Below, one piece after another: positions 44,472 to 54,928 of a stretch of 64,000 nucleotides of DNA (its first letter is position 1; each line of letters starts with the position of its first letter). The notes beneath the pieces were generated by a model. The model saw nothing but the letters and a program-made list of their open reading frames with translations. It did no database searches and had not been told where the DNA came from. Made by a program: the position numbers and the translations under genes. The stretch comes from Clostridiales bacterium (GTDB lineage: Bacteria; Bacillota; Clostridia; TANB77; SIG350), in NCBI GenBank assembly GCA_015056545.1, contig SVGE01000005.1, positions 1 to 64,000 on the forward strand, in the 5' to 3' direction.

Positions 44472-46142
44472 CTATCTGTCATCTTCTAATTCTTGAGAAT
44501 TATCTTTTTCAATATTTTCAATTATATTATTCCTCTCTTCTGCACTTAATTCTGAATTACATTTTTGTACATTCGGCGCATCTAATATATGCCCATATTC
44601 TCTTATTTGACTATCTGAAAGCATTACTATTTCTGGATAATCATTTTCATCTAAATGTACTTTACTTTGCATTGGATCACAGTGAAACCATTCATTTCCT
44701 ATTTTACACGCAGTCCATACATGTCTTTCATTATCTGTTATATCATTCATATCTCCATGATATTCTTTAACTTCTATATCTAAATGTCTAAGCATTGAAT
44801 TAGTCAAATCTGTCATACCTGTACAAACTGATTTATCAAACATTGCACCATAAGCATTATCTTTATTTTCTGCTACATATGAAAAATCCAACTTACAGTT
44901 ATCTACAATATATTTATTTATTTTCATTACATTTTCTTTATCTTCTCCACTTTTCATTGTAGATAAAATCTTACTCATTTCTCTATTATATTCTAAAGCT
45001 TGATTACTATCTAAAATCCCACCATTTGCTTCAAAATATATAGACTGATATGTTCCTATTTCTTTAACAGTATCATTACTTAGTAAATTGTCAAACATAT
45101 TTACGAATACATTTGTACTATTTAAAAGCCTTTTATCTTCAGCTGTTAAATTTTTTATATTATTATAACTAAGATCTAATGATAAATTATCTTTTATTAA
45201 ATGTGCTGGAAATTCCTTGATGTAATTTTGTGATAAATTTATTGCTGTTAAATTTTTAAGTGATTTTAATCCAGATACATCTTTTATACTATTTTCTTGT
45301 AAATTCAAATATGATAAATTAGTATTATTAATACTTCTTACATCAGATATGTAGTTTTCAGATAAATCTAAGTATTGTAATTCCTTCATATCTGCTATTG
45401 AACTGATATCTTTTATTCTTCCTCTTTTTAAAGTTAATGATAATAAATTATCACAATTTTTCAAACAGCTTATATCTTCCACACTTGATGATATAACAGA
45501 TAAAGTACTAAGCTCATTCATATTTTCTACAAAATCCAAATCTTTAATTGCATAATTTTCTATTTCTATATTAGTAATATTTTTACATTGTTTTAAAAAA
45601 TCAAAATTAGTCGTAGTTCTATTTATTGAATTACTTTTGATTACAAAGTTTTCTAAATTTTTAAAATTTTCACAGGCATCTGTATTAACAAGTTCTACTT
45701 CATGTAAATATAGCTGCTTTATTGATTCAGAATTTATACATTCCATATCTAAAGGCTCATTATTATATAATACTTGTAATAACTCTATATTAATATCTTT
45801 TAAAAAACTAAAATCTTTTATATTAGCTTTTTCTATTTTTAAATACCTTATACTATCATATTTTTTGGCCTCTTCTATATCTTCTACACTTGAAATTACT
45901 ATTTTTTCCGCATATTTCCCAACATTTTTCTCTTGAGTAATTTCTGTTTCTTCAATATATGGTATCTCTGTTTCTTCCACATCAACTACTGTTTCTATTT
46001 CTTCATTTTCATATGTATTAGCATCAATCTTTTTATCATCTATACGAGAGCAACCAGTAGCAAATGTCGTTAAAATAGTTGCTGCTATACCTGTAGCTAT
46101 CCATTTTTTTGCTGTTTTAAAATCAAATTTTAATTTTTTCAT
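44472..46142 (-). CDS. Surface lipoprotein with leucine-rich repeats and a transglutaminase-like domain
   Basis: A 556-residue protein. The N-terminus is a lipoprotein-type signal (FATGCS, about residue 31). Residues about 85-330 form LRRs of the type LKNLTAINLSQNYIKEF and LQYLDLSENYISDV. The C-terminal part carries a transglutaminase-like triad: Cys in DKSVCTGMTDLTNSML, His in NERHVWTACKIG and Asp in WFHCDPMQSK. Such domains cleave or cross-link proteins outside the cell. It heads no clear operon but precedes by 17 bases a pilin-like gene's end. A surface role with host or cell-wall partners is likely. Confidence 0.8.
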   Translation of the reverse strand: MKKLKFDFKTAKKWIATGIAATILTTFATGCSRIDDKKIDANTYENEEIETVVDVEETEIPYIEETEITQEKNVGKYAEKIVISSVEDIEEAKKYDSIRYLKIEKANIKDFSFLKDINIELLQVLYNNEPLDMECINSESIKQLYLHEVELVNTDACENFKNLENFVIKSNSINRTTTNFDFLKQCKNITNIEIENYAIKDLDFVENMNELSTLSVISSSVEDISCLKNCDNLLSLTLKRGRIKDISSIADMKELQYLDLSENYISDVRSINNTNLSYLNLQENSIKDVSGLKSLKNLTAINLSQNYIKEFPAHLIKDNLSLDLSYNNIKNLTAEDKRLLNSTNVFVNMFDNLLSNDTVKEIGTYQSIYFEANGGILDSNQALEYNREMSKILSTMKSGEDKENVMKINKYIVDNCKLDFSYVAENKDNAYGAMFDKSVCTGMTDLTNSMLRHLDIEVKEYHGDMNDITDNERHVWTACKIGNEWFHCDPMQSKVHLDENDYPEIVMLSDSQIREYGHILDAPNVQKCNSELSAEERNNIIENIEKDNSQELEDDR

Positions 46143-46158
46143 ACTTTATCACCTTCTA

Positions 46159-46845
46159 TTATTCTAAATATAGCTTAATATAAGCGCTATCATCTTTTGT
46201 ATATGTCCCTGATTGACGTTTTAATGTTTTTCCATTCATATCTGTTTCATTTACAAAGTTTTTTATTTGACCTGAAGGACTATTGTAATCTCCAACCGGT
46301 ACCCAATAATACCCATCACTTTGCTGACTCAAACCATAACTTGCAAGTATTGTTGTAAATGAACTCCATCTTGTTGATCCGCCAACTTGGCTTCCTGTTG
46401 ACGGATCTGGAACAGGAGATGGTGTAGGTGTAGCTACAGGTGTCCCAGGTGTTGAATTAAATGTATTTTCCATTATTTCAACTACAGCTGACCATACTGT
46501 AAATGCTCCAAATAGTAATACACATGCTATAATATACGGAGTTAATGATTCTTTTAATTCTTTCTTTCCAACAGCTCCATCTGTCATATTTTTAATAGCT
46601 ATTACTATACCTGTACATATAGCTACTATTGTACCTATTCCTAAGCCAGCTGAAACTATACCTTTTATTGTATCATCTATTTTATCATCTACATTAGCTG
46701 AAGCTGCCTGACTTTCTCCATCACTTATAAAATCTTCTGCTCCTCCTATTGCATCTCCTGCACTAAAATCTCCAGTTGCATATGCAAAAGGAATATTTAT
46801 TACTATTGTTATTAATAAAATCATTATCGCAACTATTTTTTTCAT
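46159..46845 (-). CDS. TrbC/VirB2-like pilin-type membrane protein with Pro-rich linker
   Basis: A 228-residue protein with a signal peptide (1-24, FAYATGDF). Two hydrophobic helices (about 62-86 and 104-125) are separated by a short basic loop (MTDGAVGKKELKESL), the layout of type IV secretion pilins. The C-terminal part has a Pro/Thr linker (GTPVATPTPSPVPDPSTG) and a small domain with WYWVPVG-like aromatic residues (YYWVPVGDYN). No conjugation genes are nearby, so a conjugative role is doubtful. It follows UPF0182 and precedes the LRR lipoprotein. Confidence 0.65.
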   Translation of the reverse strand: MKKIVAIMILLITIVINIPFAYATGDFSAGDAIGGAEDFISDGESQAASANVDDKIDDTIKGIVSAGLGIGTIVAICTGIVIAIKNMTDGAVGKKELKESLTPYIIACVLLFGAFTVWSAVVEIMENTFNSTPGTPVATPTPSPVPDPSTGSQVGGSTRWSSFTTILASYGLSQQSDGYYWVPVGDYNSPSGQIKNFVNETDMNGKTLKRQSGTYTKDDSAYIKLYLE

Positions 46846-46912
46846 TTGAATTCCTCCTTTTACTATCTCTTAATTATATTTTACCATTTATATATTTCTT
46901 TTACAATAGAAA

Positions 46913-46945
46913 AAACAGCAAAAAACTACATTTTTACTGTTTTCA
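46913..46945 (-). terminator. Terminator after the UPF0182 gene
   Basis: AAAACAG and CTGTTTT stem with T-rich tail. Confidence 0.6.
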
Positions 46946-46957
46946 TTTTAAAATAAT

Positions 46958-49708
46958 TTACTTATTTTCAATAGTTTCAAGAGTATTTATCAATTCACTC
47001 AATTCCGCCATTTGCTTTCCATATTCTTCCCAATCATTTTTTGACATTGCTTGTTTTACTAGATTATTTGTTTCAATAATTTCTTTAATTAATTCTTGCT
47101 GACTATCAGCTTGTGGCTCCTCAATTTCAATTTTTATTGTCTCTTTATTAACTAATTTTTTTAATGCTTCATCAAAATTATTGCCAATAGCAAGATTACT
47201 TCCATTTGATACAACAATTTTCTTAACTGCTGGAATTTGTGCTTCATTCATTGCAGATAAATAAATTGGTTCTACATAAAGTAATGTATTGTTTATTGGT
47301 ACAATTACCATACTTCTTGTAACACTTGAACCACCTGAATTCCATAGGCTTAAATCTTTTGAGATATCTGCATTTTGGTCTATTTGATTATCTAATTGCA
47401 TTGGTCCAATTATATTACTATCTTTTGGGAATGTATATAATTTAAATGTCCCATAATCTGCTTTATTTGTATTAACAGCTGTCCATGCAATTAAGTTCTT
47501 ACCATTATGTGGAGTATATTGTTGCATTAACGCAAATTGTTTATTATTGTTAATACTTGTTATACCATAATATGGAGCCATTTGTTCTTCCTTATTACCA
47601 CTATTGTGTGTAGCTGTTGCCCATAAATCTTCATTTTTATAAAATTCTTCTGCACTATCTACATGATATCTTAATAATATATCTGATTGAATATTAAATA
47701 AATATTCTGGATATCTCATATGTTTCCAAATATCATCTGGTATTTGAGCATTTTCTTCAAATAATCCTGGATACATTTTATTATATGACATAACTATTGG
47801 ATCATCTCTATCTACTATATAGAATTTAGTTGTTCCATCATATGCATCTATTAATACTTTAACAGAATTTCTTATATAATTATATTGAACTTTATATTTT
47901 GTTCCATTATCATAAGTTTTCAATTCTTCTGTCATTTGTGAATATGGATATTGATTTGTTACTGTATATGCATCTATTACCCATACAAGTTTTCCTTCAT
48001 CTGTAATAACTATATATGGATCTTCATCATATTCTAAGAATGGTGCAACTTTTTCCACTCTCTCTATAATATTTCTGTTAATTAATAATTTACTATCATT
48101 TGTTACATATTTAGAATAAAGTAATTGTGGATCAATATTTTTAATTGCCATTAATACTCTATTCCATCCAGTAAGATTAATTCCACTATCTGCTTTATAT
48201 GTATATTCAGCGTTTTCATTTTCTCCGTTAGGATAATCAAATTCTTTTATTCCATTTGCATTTACAACAACATTTTCATCTGTTAATTCCCCATAATATA
48301 TTCTAGGCTCAGTTATTTTTATTCCATTAGCTGTATTATTAGTATTTATATCTTTTACAACAAAATCTGGATAACCATTTTCATCAACACTATTTATTTT
48401 GTTTACTACAACTCCATATCCATGTGTATATACATATCTTCTATTTATATAATTTTTTTCTTGTAATAAATCTTGTTCTAGCTCTCTTGCTGCTACAAAT
48501 ACTGCTGTATCTTTTCCGTCTATATTATAATTAACTATATCTGTATCATTAAATGCATAATATCCTTTTATTGTTTGGTATTGATTTAATACTTTTAAGT
48601 TAGATATATAATCTGTAATTCTAACATTATCTATTATTTCTTTATTACTATCAATAGTTGCTTGTGTTAATTCAGTATTAACTGGATATTCTTGTTTATC
48701 TACAACAATATTATAACCTTGTTTTGTATATTCCATATTATATGAAATATATTTACTTTCAAAATCTAATTCATTTGGACTAACAATAAATATATTTGTA
48801 AATCCTGCAACTATCATATGTAAAATTAATACTGCCGGTATTATTGCTAATGTAATTGCTGTTTTCTTGATTTTTCTTTTTCTAACAAATACTGAAGCTA
48901 TAATTATACATATTCCAATTATATATGGCAAAGCACTATATACATATCTTGAAATAGTTGTGCTAACGAACCCTGCACCTGTAAGTGCTATTGTTTTTCC
49001 AGATATTTCTGTTTCCATAAAGTTAGAAAAAACTAAATTTTCAACATCTAATTGGAATCCTACTGCTCTTATTATTAAAAATAATATTATATTTACAAAT
49101 ATATGTGTTATAAATCCTGAATTCTTAAAGTTTTCTTTGTCTATTCCATCTTTTAATAATAAACTTAATGAAACAATATAATATGCTACTGTATATACAA
49201 GTAATCCAATTACTAATGTACTTAATGATTCAACTAACATCATAAAAAATGGTCTTTGGAATATAAAATATGAAATATTTTTACCAAATATAGGATCAAC
49301 TCCATTAAACCATGTAGCATTAAACATTGAAAGAACTGTTTCAAATGCATAATTACTAAATATATAACTTGCAATTAGTGCAATTGCAAATGATAACGAT
49401 TTAATAGGTAATTTCTTATATGTAACATTTTCTAATTTACATATATTCTTTATACCTTTATTAATACATAAATTTGTAATTAAGAATGATAAAAATATTA
49501 CTACAAATGCCACTCCCATTATTATAGCTTTTGTTTGTATGTTTTTCCAAAATATATTTACAAAATTATCACCAATTTCTTTATATTCTAAGTATTCAAT
49601 TTGAAGTGATACATATTTTCCAAATGCAAATATTAAAGCTAATATAACAAAAGCTATCATAAGTAATGTACGTAATTTAATCTCTTTTTTAAATAATTTA
49701 AGTTTCAT
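46958..49708 (-). CDS. UPF0182 family large membrane protein
   Basis: A 916-residue protein. The N-terminal 310 residues carry seven hydrophobic helices. The long outside part has UPF0182 hallmarks such as VGFQLDVENLVFSNF, YVYTHGYGVVVNKINSVDENGYPDF, EPRIYYGEL, MRYPEYLFNIQSDILLRYHV, and NTLLYVEPIYL. The acidic end is Gln/Glu rich (IEEPQADSQQELI). It is widespread in Gram-positives with unknown function. It lies nine bases before ftsY's end on the same strand, and starts with AGGAGGAATT. Confidence 0.92.
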   Translation of the reverse strand: MKLKLFKKEIKLRTLLMIAFVILALIFAFGKYVSLQIEYLEYKEIGDNFVNIFWKNIQTKAIIMGVAFVVIFLSFLITNLCINKGIKNICKLENVTYKKLPIKSLSFAIALIASYIFSNYAFETVLSMFNATWFNGVDPIFGKNISYFIFQRPFFMMLVESLSTLVIGLLVYTVAYYIVSLSLLLKDGIDKENFKNSGFITHIFVNIILFLIIRAVGFQLDVENLVFSNFMETEISGKTIALTGAGFVSTTISRYVYSALPYIIGICIIIASVFVRKRKIKKTAITLAIIPAVLILHMIVAGFTNIFIVSPNELDFESKYISYNMEYTKQGYNIVVDKQEYPVNTELTQATIDSNKEIIDNVRITDYISNLKVLNQYQTIKGYYAFNDTDIVNYNIDGKDTAVFVAARELEQDLLQEKNYINRRYVYTHGYGVVVNKINSVDENGYPDFVVKDINTNNTANGIKITEPRIYYGELTDENVVVNANGIKEFDYPNGENENAEYTYKADSGINLTGWNRVLMAIKNIDPQLLYSKYVTNDSKLLINRNIIERVEKVAPFLEYDEDPYIVITDEGKLVWVIDAYTVTNQYPYSQMTEELKTYDNGTKYKVQYNYIRNSVKVLIDAYDGTTKFYIVDRDDPIVMSYNKMYPGLFEENAQIPDDIWKHMRYPEYLFNIQSDILLRYHVDSAEEFYKNEDLWATATHNSGNKEEQMAPYYGITSINNNKQFALMQQYTPHNGKNLIAWTAVNTNKADYGTFKLYTFPKDSNIIGPMQLDNQIDQNADISKDLSLWNSGGSSVTRSMVIVPINNTLLYVEPIYLSAMNEAQIPAVKKIVVSNGSNLAIGNNFDEALKKLVNKETIKIEIEEPQADSQQELIKEIIETNNLVKQAMSKNDWEEYGKQMAELSELINTLETIENK

Positions 49709-49716
49709 AATTCCTC

Positions 49717-50619
49717 CTAAATAATAGCACTTACAAATTGCTGAGGATTAAATGGTTCCATATCATCAATTTGTTCTCCAATGCCAATATATTTTACTGG
49801 TATTTTCAGTTCAGATACTATTCCTAAAACAAATCCACCTTTTGCAGTTCCATCCATTTTAGTAAGTACAATTCCTGTCACTTTTGCTGTTTCAGTAAAT
49901 AATTTAGTTTGATTAATTGCATTTTGTCCTGTTGTTCCATCTAATACCAATAATGTTTCTTTTGTATAGTTTTCTAGCTCTTTATCTATTATTCTATTAA
50001 TTTTAGCAAGCTCGTCCATTAATTCTTTTCTATTATGCAATCTTCCTGCTGTATCTATAACTAAAACATCATAATTTTCTTGCTTAGCTTTTTTTATTCC
50101 ATCAAATACAACTGATGCTGGATCTGAACCTTCTTCTTTTTTGACTAAATCAACTCCTGCTCTATCTGCCCATATTTCTAGTTGTTCAACAGCTGCTGCT
50201 CTAAAAGTATCTGCTGCAACTAGTAAAACTTTTTTCCCTTGTTTTTTAAGATTATTTGCTATTTTACCTATTGAAGTAGTTTTACCAACACCATTTACTC
50301 CAATTACTAATATAACAGATAAATCACTAGATAATTTTAAATGAGAATCTACTTCATCAAAAACTTTTTCCATTTCTTGTTTTAATAATTCTTTTAATTC
50401 TTCTCCATCTTTAATATTTTGTTTTTTAGCTTCTTCCCTAAGATTAGAGATTATCTTAATACTAGTTTCTACACCAATATCTGACATTATTAAAATTTCT
50501 TCTAATTCTTCTAATAATTCTTCATCAACTTTTCTAAAGTTTTTTACAACATTATTTATTCTTTCATCAAATGATTGTTTTGTTTTATTTAATTTTTCTT
50601 TTAGTTTATCAAAAAACAT
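49717..50619 (-). CDS. ftsY: Signal recognition particle receptor FtsY
   Basis: A 300-residue GTPase with N domain (residues 1-85) and G domain. Motifs are GVNGVGKTTSIGKIA, VAADTFRAAAVEQL, DTAGRLHNRKELMDEL and VLTKMDGTAKGG, and the last is GIGEQIDDMEPFNPQQFV. The acidic extension seen in E. coli is absent, as in many Firmicutes. It docks ribosome-SRP complexes at the membrane. Confidence 0.97.
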   Translation of the reverse strand: MFFDKLKEKLNKTKQSFDERINNVVKNFRKVDEELLEELEEILIMSDIGVETSIKIISNLREEAKKQNIKDGEELKELLKQEMEKVFDEVDSHLKLSSDLSVILVIGVNGVGKTTSIGKIANNLKKQGKKVLLVAADTFRAAAVEQLEIWADRAGVDLVKKEEGSDPASVVFDGIKKAKQENYDVLVIDTAGRLHNRKELMDELAKINRIIDKELENYTKETLLVLDGTTGQNAINQTKLFTETAKVTGIVLTKMDGTAKGGFVLGIVSELKIPVKYIGIGEQIDDMEPFNPQQFVSAII

Positions 50620-50648
50620 ATGATTTTTCTCCTTTGCTAATTAAACAA

Positions 50649-50675
50649 AAAAACATAGATGAGCTCTATGTTTTT
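50649..50675 (-). terminator. Terminator of rpmE
   Basis: AAAAACATAGA and TCTATGTTTTT stem with a T-rich run on the minus strand. Confidence 0.85.
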
Positions 50676-50685
50676 GTTTGTATTA

Positions 50686-50895
50686 TTATTTTTTATCAAT
50701 ACCATATTTTTTCATGAATGCTTCAGCTCTACTTCCTTTTGATCCACCTATATCTAATTTACCATTATAGAATGGATGACATTGTGAACATGATTCAACT
50801 TTTAATACTGATTTAGTTGAACGAGTTGTAAATTTATTTCCACATGAACAGATTACTTCAGCTTCTTGGTAATTTGGATGTATTCCTTCTTTCAT
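50686..50895 (-). CDS. rpmE: 50S ribosomal protein L31 (zinc type)
   Basis: A 69-residue protein from ATG 50895; a GTG nine bases upstream falls in the ribosome site. It has MKEGIHPNY and four zinc cysteines in ICSCGNKF and [13 protein letters not shown]. The presence of all four cysteines marks the C+ zinc-binding form. It ends [15 protein letters not shown]. It is a separate unit from ftsY. Confidence 0.97.
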   Translation of the reverse strand: MKEGIHPNYQEAEVICSCGNKFTTRSTKSVLKVESCSQCHPFYNGKLDIGGSKGSRAEAFMKKYGIDKK

Positions 50896-51055
50896 TATAT
50901 TCACCTACTTTCAAATGAGTTTGTTTTTATCTTAATTAATATTTTTTCTTAATCATGCCATATAATATTAACATAAATTATATTAATTTTCAAGCATTTT
51001 TGTTTACTTTTTGTGTTTTTTTGAATATTTTTTGATTTTAACTCATTTTATTAGA

Positions 51056-51751
51056 TTAATCTCTTCTTTTACCAAATAAACTTAATAGTTTTAAGAATAT
51101 ATTAATAAAATCTAAATATATTGTAAGTGCACATATTATTGGTAAATTTTCATTTGAATTTATTGCTGGATTTTCAGAATATTGTTTTATTTTCTGAATA
51201 TCATATGCTGTTAATCCTATAAAAATTACTATACCAATAACTGTAATTATAAGGTCTAGTCCTGTTGATCCAATAAATAAATTAATTAATGAAGCTATTA
51301 TTATTCCAACTAGTCCTATCATACATATATTACCTATTCTAGATAAATCCACATTAGTAGTATATCCTATAAATGCCATAAGTCCAAATACTCCTGCTGT
51401 CATAAAAAACACATTAATTATTGAACCTAATTCATATACAAAAAATATACATGAAAGTGTTAATCCATTTACTATCGAATATGCAATAAATCCAACAATA
51501 GCCATAGGATAACTTAAACTATTTAATGCTCTTGATAAAATAACTACTAATGCTAATTCTGCTATCATTAATATAATCATTGGAGCAAAACTAGTATATA
51601 AAGCATCTGTTAATGTCTCACTATTAAATACCATAAATGCTGCTGCACCTGAAATTATTATACCTACAAATAACCATAAAAAAGTTTTTTTCAATACACT
51701 AGACATATCTAGTGTATTAATTGCTGAACCTTCTTCAAAAAATTCATTCAT
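51056..51751 (-). CDS. Bax inhibitor-1/YccA family membrane protein
   Basis: A 231-residue protein with seven membrane helices. The N-terminus is soluble (MNEFFEEGSAINTLDMSSVLKKT). The C-terminal AYDIQKIKQY...LTIYLDFINIFLKLLSLFG is the family's conserved end with Asp pair. Members form pH-sensitive calcium leak channels. The gene starts 17 bases after the HD-GYP regulator. Confidence 0.9.
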   Translation of the reverse strand: MNEFFEEGSAINTLDMSSVLKKTFLWLFVGIIISGAAAFMVFNSETLTDALYTSFAPMIILMIAELALVVILSRALNSLSYPMAIVGFIAYSIVNGLTLSCIFFVYELGSIINVFFMTAGVFGLMAFIGYTTNVDLSRIGNICMIGLVGIIIASLINLFIGSTGLDLIITVIGIVIFIGLTAYDIQKIKQYSENPAINSNENLPIICALTIYLDFINIFLKLLSLFGKRRD

Positions 51752-51768
51752 ATTTTTTCCTCCTTTGT

Positions 51769-52821
51769 TTATCTAAATTTATGATTTAACTCTGCTGAAA
51801 TATTATCTTTTTCTCTTTCAACATATTTTATAAATTGAAGACCTAATTCTGGATCAAATTGAGTTCCACAATTTTTTTGTATTTCTAATAATGCTTCTTG
51901 AAGTGTTAATCGTGGTCTATAATTTCTATCTGATGTCATTGCATCAAATGCATCACCTAATGCAGATATTCTAGCATATAACGGAATATCTTTACCTTTT
52001 AAGTTTCCAGGATATCCTCTTCCATCATATCTTTCATGGTGATGTTTTACAATTGGACAAATATCTTCAAATATAGATGTTGCTGATATAATTTGATGTC
52101 CTATTAATGGATGATTTTTTATTTCACTATATTCATCATCAGTTAATTTTCCAGCTTTTTTAAGTATTTCGTCTGGAACACCAATTTTACCTATATCATG
52201 AAATAACCCACCAATATATATTCTTTCCTGCTCAACCTCACTTAATCCCATTTCTTTTGCTAATGCGCGAGAATAATATGCAACTCTATCTGAATGTCCT
52301 CTTGTATATGCATCTTTTGCTTCAACTGTTAATCTTAATGCTTCAACTGTTTCTAAATATGCTTTTTCTAGTTGAGCCTTTGATTCTACTAATTCTTCAT
52401 TTATTTTTTTAATTGTTTTTACCTGATCAACAGATTTTAAAGCTGATTCAATTAGAAGTAATAGTTGATTAGGATTATCACTCTTTTCACAATAACCTTG
52501 AATATCATATTCTCTTATTGTTTGAAGTGGTGGTGCTAAATCCTTATGCCCTGTTAATAAAAGTATATATAGACTTTTATCAAATTTTCTTACTTCTTCA
52601 ATAACTTTATCACCATGTATTGGTGTCATTAAATAGTCAAGAACTAGCAAGTCAAATTTTTCTACTTTCATTCTTTCAATTGCTTCTAACGGATTAGTTA
52701 TACCTGTAACAGAATAACCGCTTCTTCTTAAAAATATAGTCATAGAATCAATTATACCTTGTTCATCATCAACAACTAATATTTTATATCCACCTTCTAC
52801 TACTATTTGATTTTTTCTCAT
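51769..52821 (-). CDS. Response regulator with HD-GYP phosphodiesterase domain
   Basis: A 350-residue protein. Residues 12-130 are a receiver (LVVDDEQGIIDS, acceptor Asp in LLVLDYLMTP, LLTGHKD). A coiled coil follows (about 130-165), then an HD-GYP domain with GLFHDIGKIGVPDEIL, HPLIGHQII and HHERYDGRGYPGNL. All metal residues look present, so it probably hydrolyses c-di-GMP. The kinase gene 2.2 kb away is not adjacent. Because PilB-type ATPases can bind c-di-GMP, it may tune the pili of this organism. Confidence 0.9.
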   Translation of the reverse strand: MRKNQIVVEGGYKILVVDDEQGIIDSMTIFLRRSGYSVTGITNPLEAIERMKVEKFDLLVLDYLMTPIHGDKVIEEVRKFDKSLYILLLTGHKDLAPPLQTIREYDIQGYCEKSDNPNQLLLLIESALKSVDQVKTIKKINEELVESKAQLEKAYLETVEALRLTVEAKDAYTRGHSDRVAYYSRALAKEMGLSEVEQERIYIGGLFHDIGKIGVPDEILKKAGKLTDDEYSEIKNHPLIGHQIISATSIFEDICPIVKHHHERYDGRGYPGNLKGKDIPLYARISALGDAFDAMTSDRNYRPRLTLQEALLEIQKNCGTQFDPELGLQFIKYVEREKDNISAELNHKFR

Positions 52822-53904
52822 TTATATCACCTCTTTTATATTTCCATTTTCTACTTCAAATAATTTATATTCATTTAATAATTCAAAATTTTCTATATCT
52901 GTACATGTTATTATTGTTTGGTGTTTATCTAAATTATATAATAATTTACTAATTCTATTTTTATCTAATTCAGATGTAACATCATCTAATAACAATATTG
53001 GATATTCATCAAATTCATTATATATTTTTTCTATTTCTGTTAATTTATATGATAATACAGCACTTCTTTGTTGTCCTTGTGAACCAAATTTACTTAGTTC
53101 AATATCATTTATATAAAAGATATAATCATCTTTATGTGGCCCATAACTAGTATATCCTTTCTGCATATCTGTTTCAATAGATTTATCTAGTCTTTTCCTA
53201 AATTCATCTTCATTTTTTACATTTGGTATATACTCTAATCTTACATTTTCTTTGTTTTCAGATAATATATTATGTTTTTGTTTTAATATATCTTTTATAC
53301 TTTCTATATATTCATTTCTTATATTAACTATTTTTATTCCTATTTCAATTAATTTTTCATTCCATATATCTATTGTATCAAGCAAACTTTTATTTATTCT
53401 AGCTTGTTTTAATAAATTATTTCTTTGCATTAATATTTTGTTATATTGCAACATAAAGTGTACATACATTGGCCTAATTTGTGTAATAGAAATATCAAAA
53501 AATTTTCTTCTAATACTTGGAGATTGTTTTACAATTTTTAATTCATCAGGAGAAAATAATACAATATTTACATTTCCAACCATTTCACTTAATTTGTTTA
53601 ACTTACATCCATTTATTTTTACTTGTTTTCTATTACCTTTTTCTAATGTTATTTCCATTTTATTTAATCTATCTTGTTTAAAGTATTCAAGACAAATTCT
53701 AAAATTGTTTTCATCTAATTTAATCATATCTTCATCACTATTAGTTCTAAAAGATTTTGCAAGTGAAGATAAATATATACTTTCAATAACATTAGTCTTT
53801 CCTTGTGCATTATTCCCTATAAATATATTTAATTTTTCATCTAATTTTATTTCTTGATTTATATAATTTCTAAAATTTATTAATTCAATTTTGTCTATAT
53901 ACAT
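52822..53904 (-). CDS. recF: DNA replication and repair protein RecF
   Basis: A 360-residue SMC-like ATPase: IELINFRNYINQEI at the N-terminus, Walker A FIGNNAQGKTNVIE (about residue 32), signature SKFGSQGQQRSAVLSYK, and Walker B YPILLLDDVTSELD. RecF works with RecO and RecR at gaps. In many bacteria recF sits between dnaN and gyrB; here it precedes an HD-GYP regulator, with no replication genes. It ends one base before that gene starts. Confidence 0.96.
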   Translation of the reverse strand: MYIDKIELINFRNYINQEIKLDEKLNIFIGNNAQGKTNVIESIYLSSLAKSFRTNSDEDMIKLDENNFRICLEYFKQDRLNKMEITLEKGNRKQVKINGCKLNKLSEMVGNVNIVLFSPDELKIVKQSPSIRRKFFDISITQIRPMYVHFMLQYNKILMQRNNLLKQARINKSLLDTIDIWNEKLIEIGIKIVNIRNEYIESIKDILKQKHNILSENKENVRLEYIPNVKNEDEFRKRLDKSIETDMQKGYTSYGPHKDDYIFYINDIELSKFGSQGQQRSAVLSYKLTEIEKIYNEFDEYPILLLDDVTSELDKNRISKLLYNLDKHQTIITCTDIENFELLNEYKLFEVENGNIKEVI

Positions 53905-54027
53905 ACTTATTACCTCTTACTTCATAGTAAGTATATCAATTAATTAAAGATTTGTACATATTTTTTTATATTTTTTAACCTAAACAATTAATTTAACTGT
54001 ATAAATTAATCTACTAAATTATTTATC

Positions 54028-54882
54028 TTATTCATCTAACAACAATTTAGTTTTTTTATTTTTTAATCTTTTTAATTGTTCTTTTTCAATCTGCTTAATA
54101 CTTTTTTGGGGCTTTGGTAAATCTTCTGGCATTGTTCCTCCAATGTCTTGTATCGCTTTTCTTACTTTATATCCAACTTCATAATGTGTAGTTGTAGCTT
54201 TATTAGAACTATGTATATTATCTTTTTTTAGTTTTTCTTCTGTCTGTGATATTCTAAATAAATTAGCAATTAACTCTGTACTTCCCATAAAATCAAGTAT
54301 TTTTTCATTTTGTTTTAAATTTTTTCTTTTATGAATATCATCTACTGTTAGTCCTCCATATAGCCCCATATATCCTGCATTTTGAAATTCTGCATATTGT
54401 TCATTTGTTATTACACCAGCATTATGTGCTGCCTCCAACAACATTTGATTCCATTGTTTTATATCTCCACGAATCACTAATCTTTTATTTTCTTCATCTA
54501 ATTGATTAAAGTAATCTGCTACTTCTTGTCTTCGTGTTTGAATCGCAAAATAAGTCTGCCCTAATGCAATTACTTCTTTTCTAGGGTCTCCATTTTGCAC
54601 AATCAAATAGCAAGCATATCTTGATAGTTCATAATCTAGCACTTTTTTCTGCGTTGCTCCTGCTTCAACGATTTTCCTGACCTCAGGAAAATCGTCTTCT
54701 ATCTTTTTTCCGCTATTTTCACATGCTAATTTTGCTCTATTTATTACTTTAAAAAAATTTTCCCATTTTTTATATTGTAATACTTCACTTAGTTCTCTAG
54801 CATACCAATATTCTGTTCCATCATCTCTAATCTTTTTTATATCTTCAAAATTTTTATATTCTTCTGCTTGTAAATTACTCAA
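54028..54882 (-). CDS. dinD: DNA-damage-inducible protein D
   Basis: A 284-residue member of the DinD family. It has the N-terminal BRO-like stretch (YWYARELSEVLQYKKWENFFKVINRA), TQKKVLDYELSRYACYLIVQNGDPRKEVIALGQTYFAIQTRRQE in two halves, and NAGYMGLYGGLTVDDIHKRK. The start is TTG at 54882 with AGGAGGGG upstream. In E. coli it is LexA-controlled and inhibits RecA filament activity. A LexA-like palindrome lies in its promoter here. Confidence 0.9.
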   Translation of the reverse strand: MSNLQAEEYKNFEDIKKIRDDGTEYWYARELSEVLQYKKWENFFKVINRAKLACENSGKKIEDDFPEVRKIVEAGATQKKVLDYELSRYACYLIVQNGDPRKEVIALGQTYFAIQTRRQEVADYFNQLDEENKRLVIRGDIKQWNQMLLEAAHNAGVITNEQYAEFQNAGYMGLYGGLTVDDIHKRKNLKQNEKILDFMGSTELIANLFRISQTEEKLKKDNIHSSNKATTTHYEVGYKVRKAIQDIGGTMPEDLPKPQKSIKQIEKEQLKRLKNKKTKLLLDE

Positions 54883-54928
54883 TATTATCCCCTCCTAATT
54901 ATTTCTATTCTCTCTTATTTCCAAACTT

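Noticed and set aside
46159-46845. Part of a conjugative element (VirB2-like pilin)
   Set aside because: No relaxase, VirB4 or VirD4 genes are present in the window.
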